A stretch of DNA of 20,116 nt, taken from positions 15,653 to 35,768 of the forward strand of contig VHZZ01008632.1 of NCBI GenBank assembly GCA_009801015.1. Reading direction: 5' to 3'. Below the pieces are notes generated by a model. The model was not told the origin of the DNA. It saw nothing but the letters and a program-made list of their open reading frames with translations, and made no database searches. Below, piece by piece: positions 19,734 through 20,116 of the stretch; the first letter of the stretch is position 1, and the number at the start of each line of letters is the position of its first letter. The position numbers and the translations under genes were made by a program. Origin of the DNA: Silene noctiflora. Lineage: Eukaryota; Streptophyta; Magnoliopsida; Caryophyllales; Caryophyllaceae.

Positions 19734-19910
19734 ATGTCCACATCCTCTCGAATTGGTGAACTACTTCCAATGAATCCTGAGCCTGAGAAAATATTGCATA
19801 GACGATTACGTTTCCTTAAGGAGATTTCTGAAGCTACATCTCTTGCGAATCTTGTGAAAGTTCAAAACCTCAAAATACCATCTAAAATTTTATCAAAAAC
19901 CTTTTATTGA
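19734..19910 (+). pseudogene. Start of a gypsy-type gag, truncated
   Basis: Begins MSTSSRIGELLPMNPEPEK and continues HRRLRFLKEISEA, similar in character to the start of Athila-type gag proteins (PEPE-x-x-RRLR). It lies 116 bases after the primer site, as expected. After about 58 codons the similarity fades and a stop follows at 19908-19910. A full gag would run several hundred residues. Retained coding function is unlikely. Confidence 0.55.
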
Positions 19911-19990
19911 TTTTAGATGTTAAGGATCTATGTTGCATGATTGTATGTAATATGAAGGCATAAAATAAAGAATAGAGAATATATTCTTAC
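19911..19990. other. Spacer, probably intron 5' part of the gene to the right
   Basis: AT-rich sequence holding the second copy of ATGTTGCATGATTGTA (19930-19945). If the exon at 19991 is real, this is the beginning of its downstream intron on the minus strand. Confidence 0.3.
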
Positions 19991-20116
19991 AATGTTTAAA
20001 TCAGATAATATGGGCACAACGAGAACACCTTTCTTGTTGTTCTTGAGCTTATAAACAATGGCATGATCCTTCAAGACCCAAATCTTCAAAGTAGAAGATC
20101 TCCTTAGATTGCACCC
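19991..20116 (-). CDS. Partial exon, possible F-box-associated domain protein
   Basis: An open minus-strand stretch runs from the window edge to a donor-like ATT|GTAAGAAT at 19990. It encodes LRRSSTLKIWVLKDH, which resembles the LKIWVLKD motif of plant F-box-associated domains, followed by KKGVLVVPILSDLNI. Such proteins are substrate receptors of SCF ubiquitin ligases. Only about 42 residues are visible, with no F-box itself, so the assignment is tentative. A pseudogene or a transposon-borne copy is possible. Confidence 0.4.

Larger units (their letters stand above)
18250..19910 (+). mobile_element. 5' end of a Ty3/gypsy-type element: LTR, primer site, gag start
   Basis: The LTR right end is well placed: AAGCCTATCA ends at 19595 and is followed after five bases by a primer binding site. 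A TATA box lies at 18732-18740 (CTATATAAT), leaving a long R-U5 that is AT-rich. The left LTR end was not found, so 18250 is a rough estimate. After the primer site a gag frame begins at 19734 and is lost by 19910. No pol or second LTR is in the window. The sequence on the right resembles a different, minus-strand gene, so this looks like a truncated copy rather than one cut only by the window. Confidence 0.7.

Overview
This is plant nuclear DNA, most likely from a eudicot. It holds one split gene with plant-type GT-AG introns, a plant glycoside hydrolase family 17 relic, and a dense set of plant transposons: Ty1/copia, a Ty3/gypsy-type fragment, Stowaway-like and Tourist-like MITEs, a SINE fragment and a TIR DNA element. 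Two ambiguous bases (4353, 4456) show draft sequence. The species cannot be named from the window.

Layout. 1-180: probable end of an LTR that cuts off a beta-1,3-glucanase (GH17) pseudogene on the minus strand (181-703). 741-1733: AT-rich DNA with Stowaway-like MITEs. 1734-9297: a decayed Ty1/copia retrotransposon on the minus strand, bounded by 224-bp LTRs and the target duplication AGACA. Its reverse transcriptase is split by a solo LTR (2978-5552, target duplication ATCCC), which is itself split by a 965-bp TIR element (3793-4757, target duplication TTGTTATT). This is a three-layer nest in which every layer can be bounded from the sequence. 9303-9737: gene-free host DNA. 9738-16777: the one gene that looks intact, a 12-exon minus-strand gene for a protein of about 1142 residues with an N-terminal FHA domain and a tyrosyl-DNA phosphodiesterase 1 domain (plant TDP1-beta type). 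16778-17737: its upstream region. 17741-18034: a Tourist-like MITE. About 18250-19910: the 5' end of a gypsy-type element (LTR, primer binding site, start of gag), cut short. 19991-20116: probable end of an F-box-family exon running off the window on the minus strand.

Function. The only plausible working product is the FHA-TDP1 protein, expected to act in the nucleus in repair of DNA 3' ends blocked by trapped topoisomerase or similar adducts. Its reading frame closes across all 12 exons, and two of its introns appear to use GC rather than GT at the 5' splice site. The rest is mostly a record of mobile-element activity. The least expected structure is a set of short hairpins with unrelated stems but similar loops inside the solo LTR.
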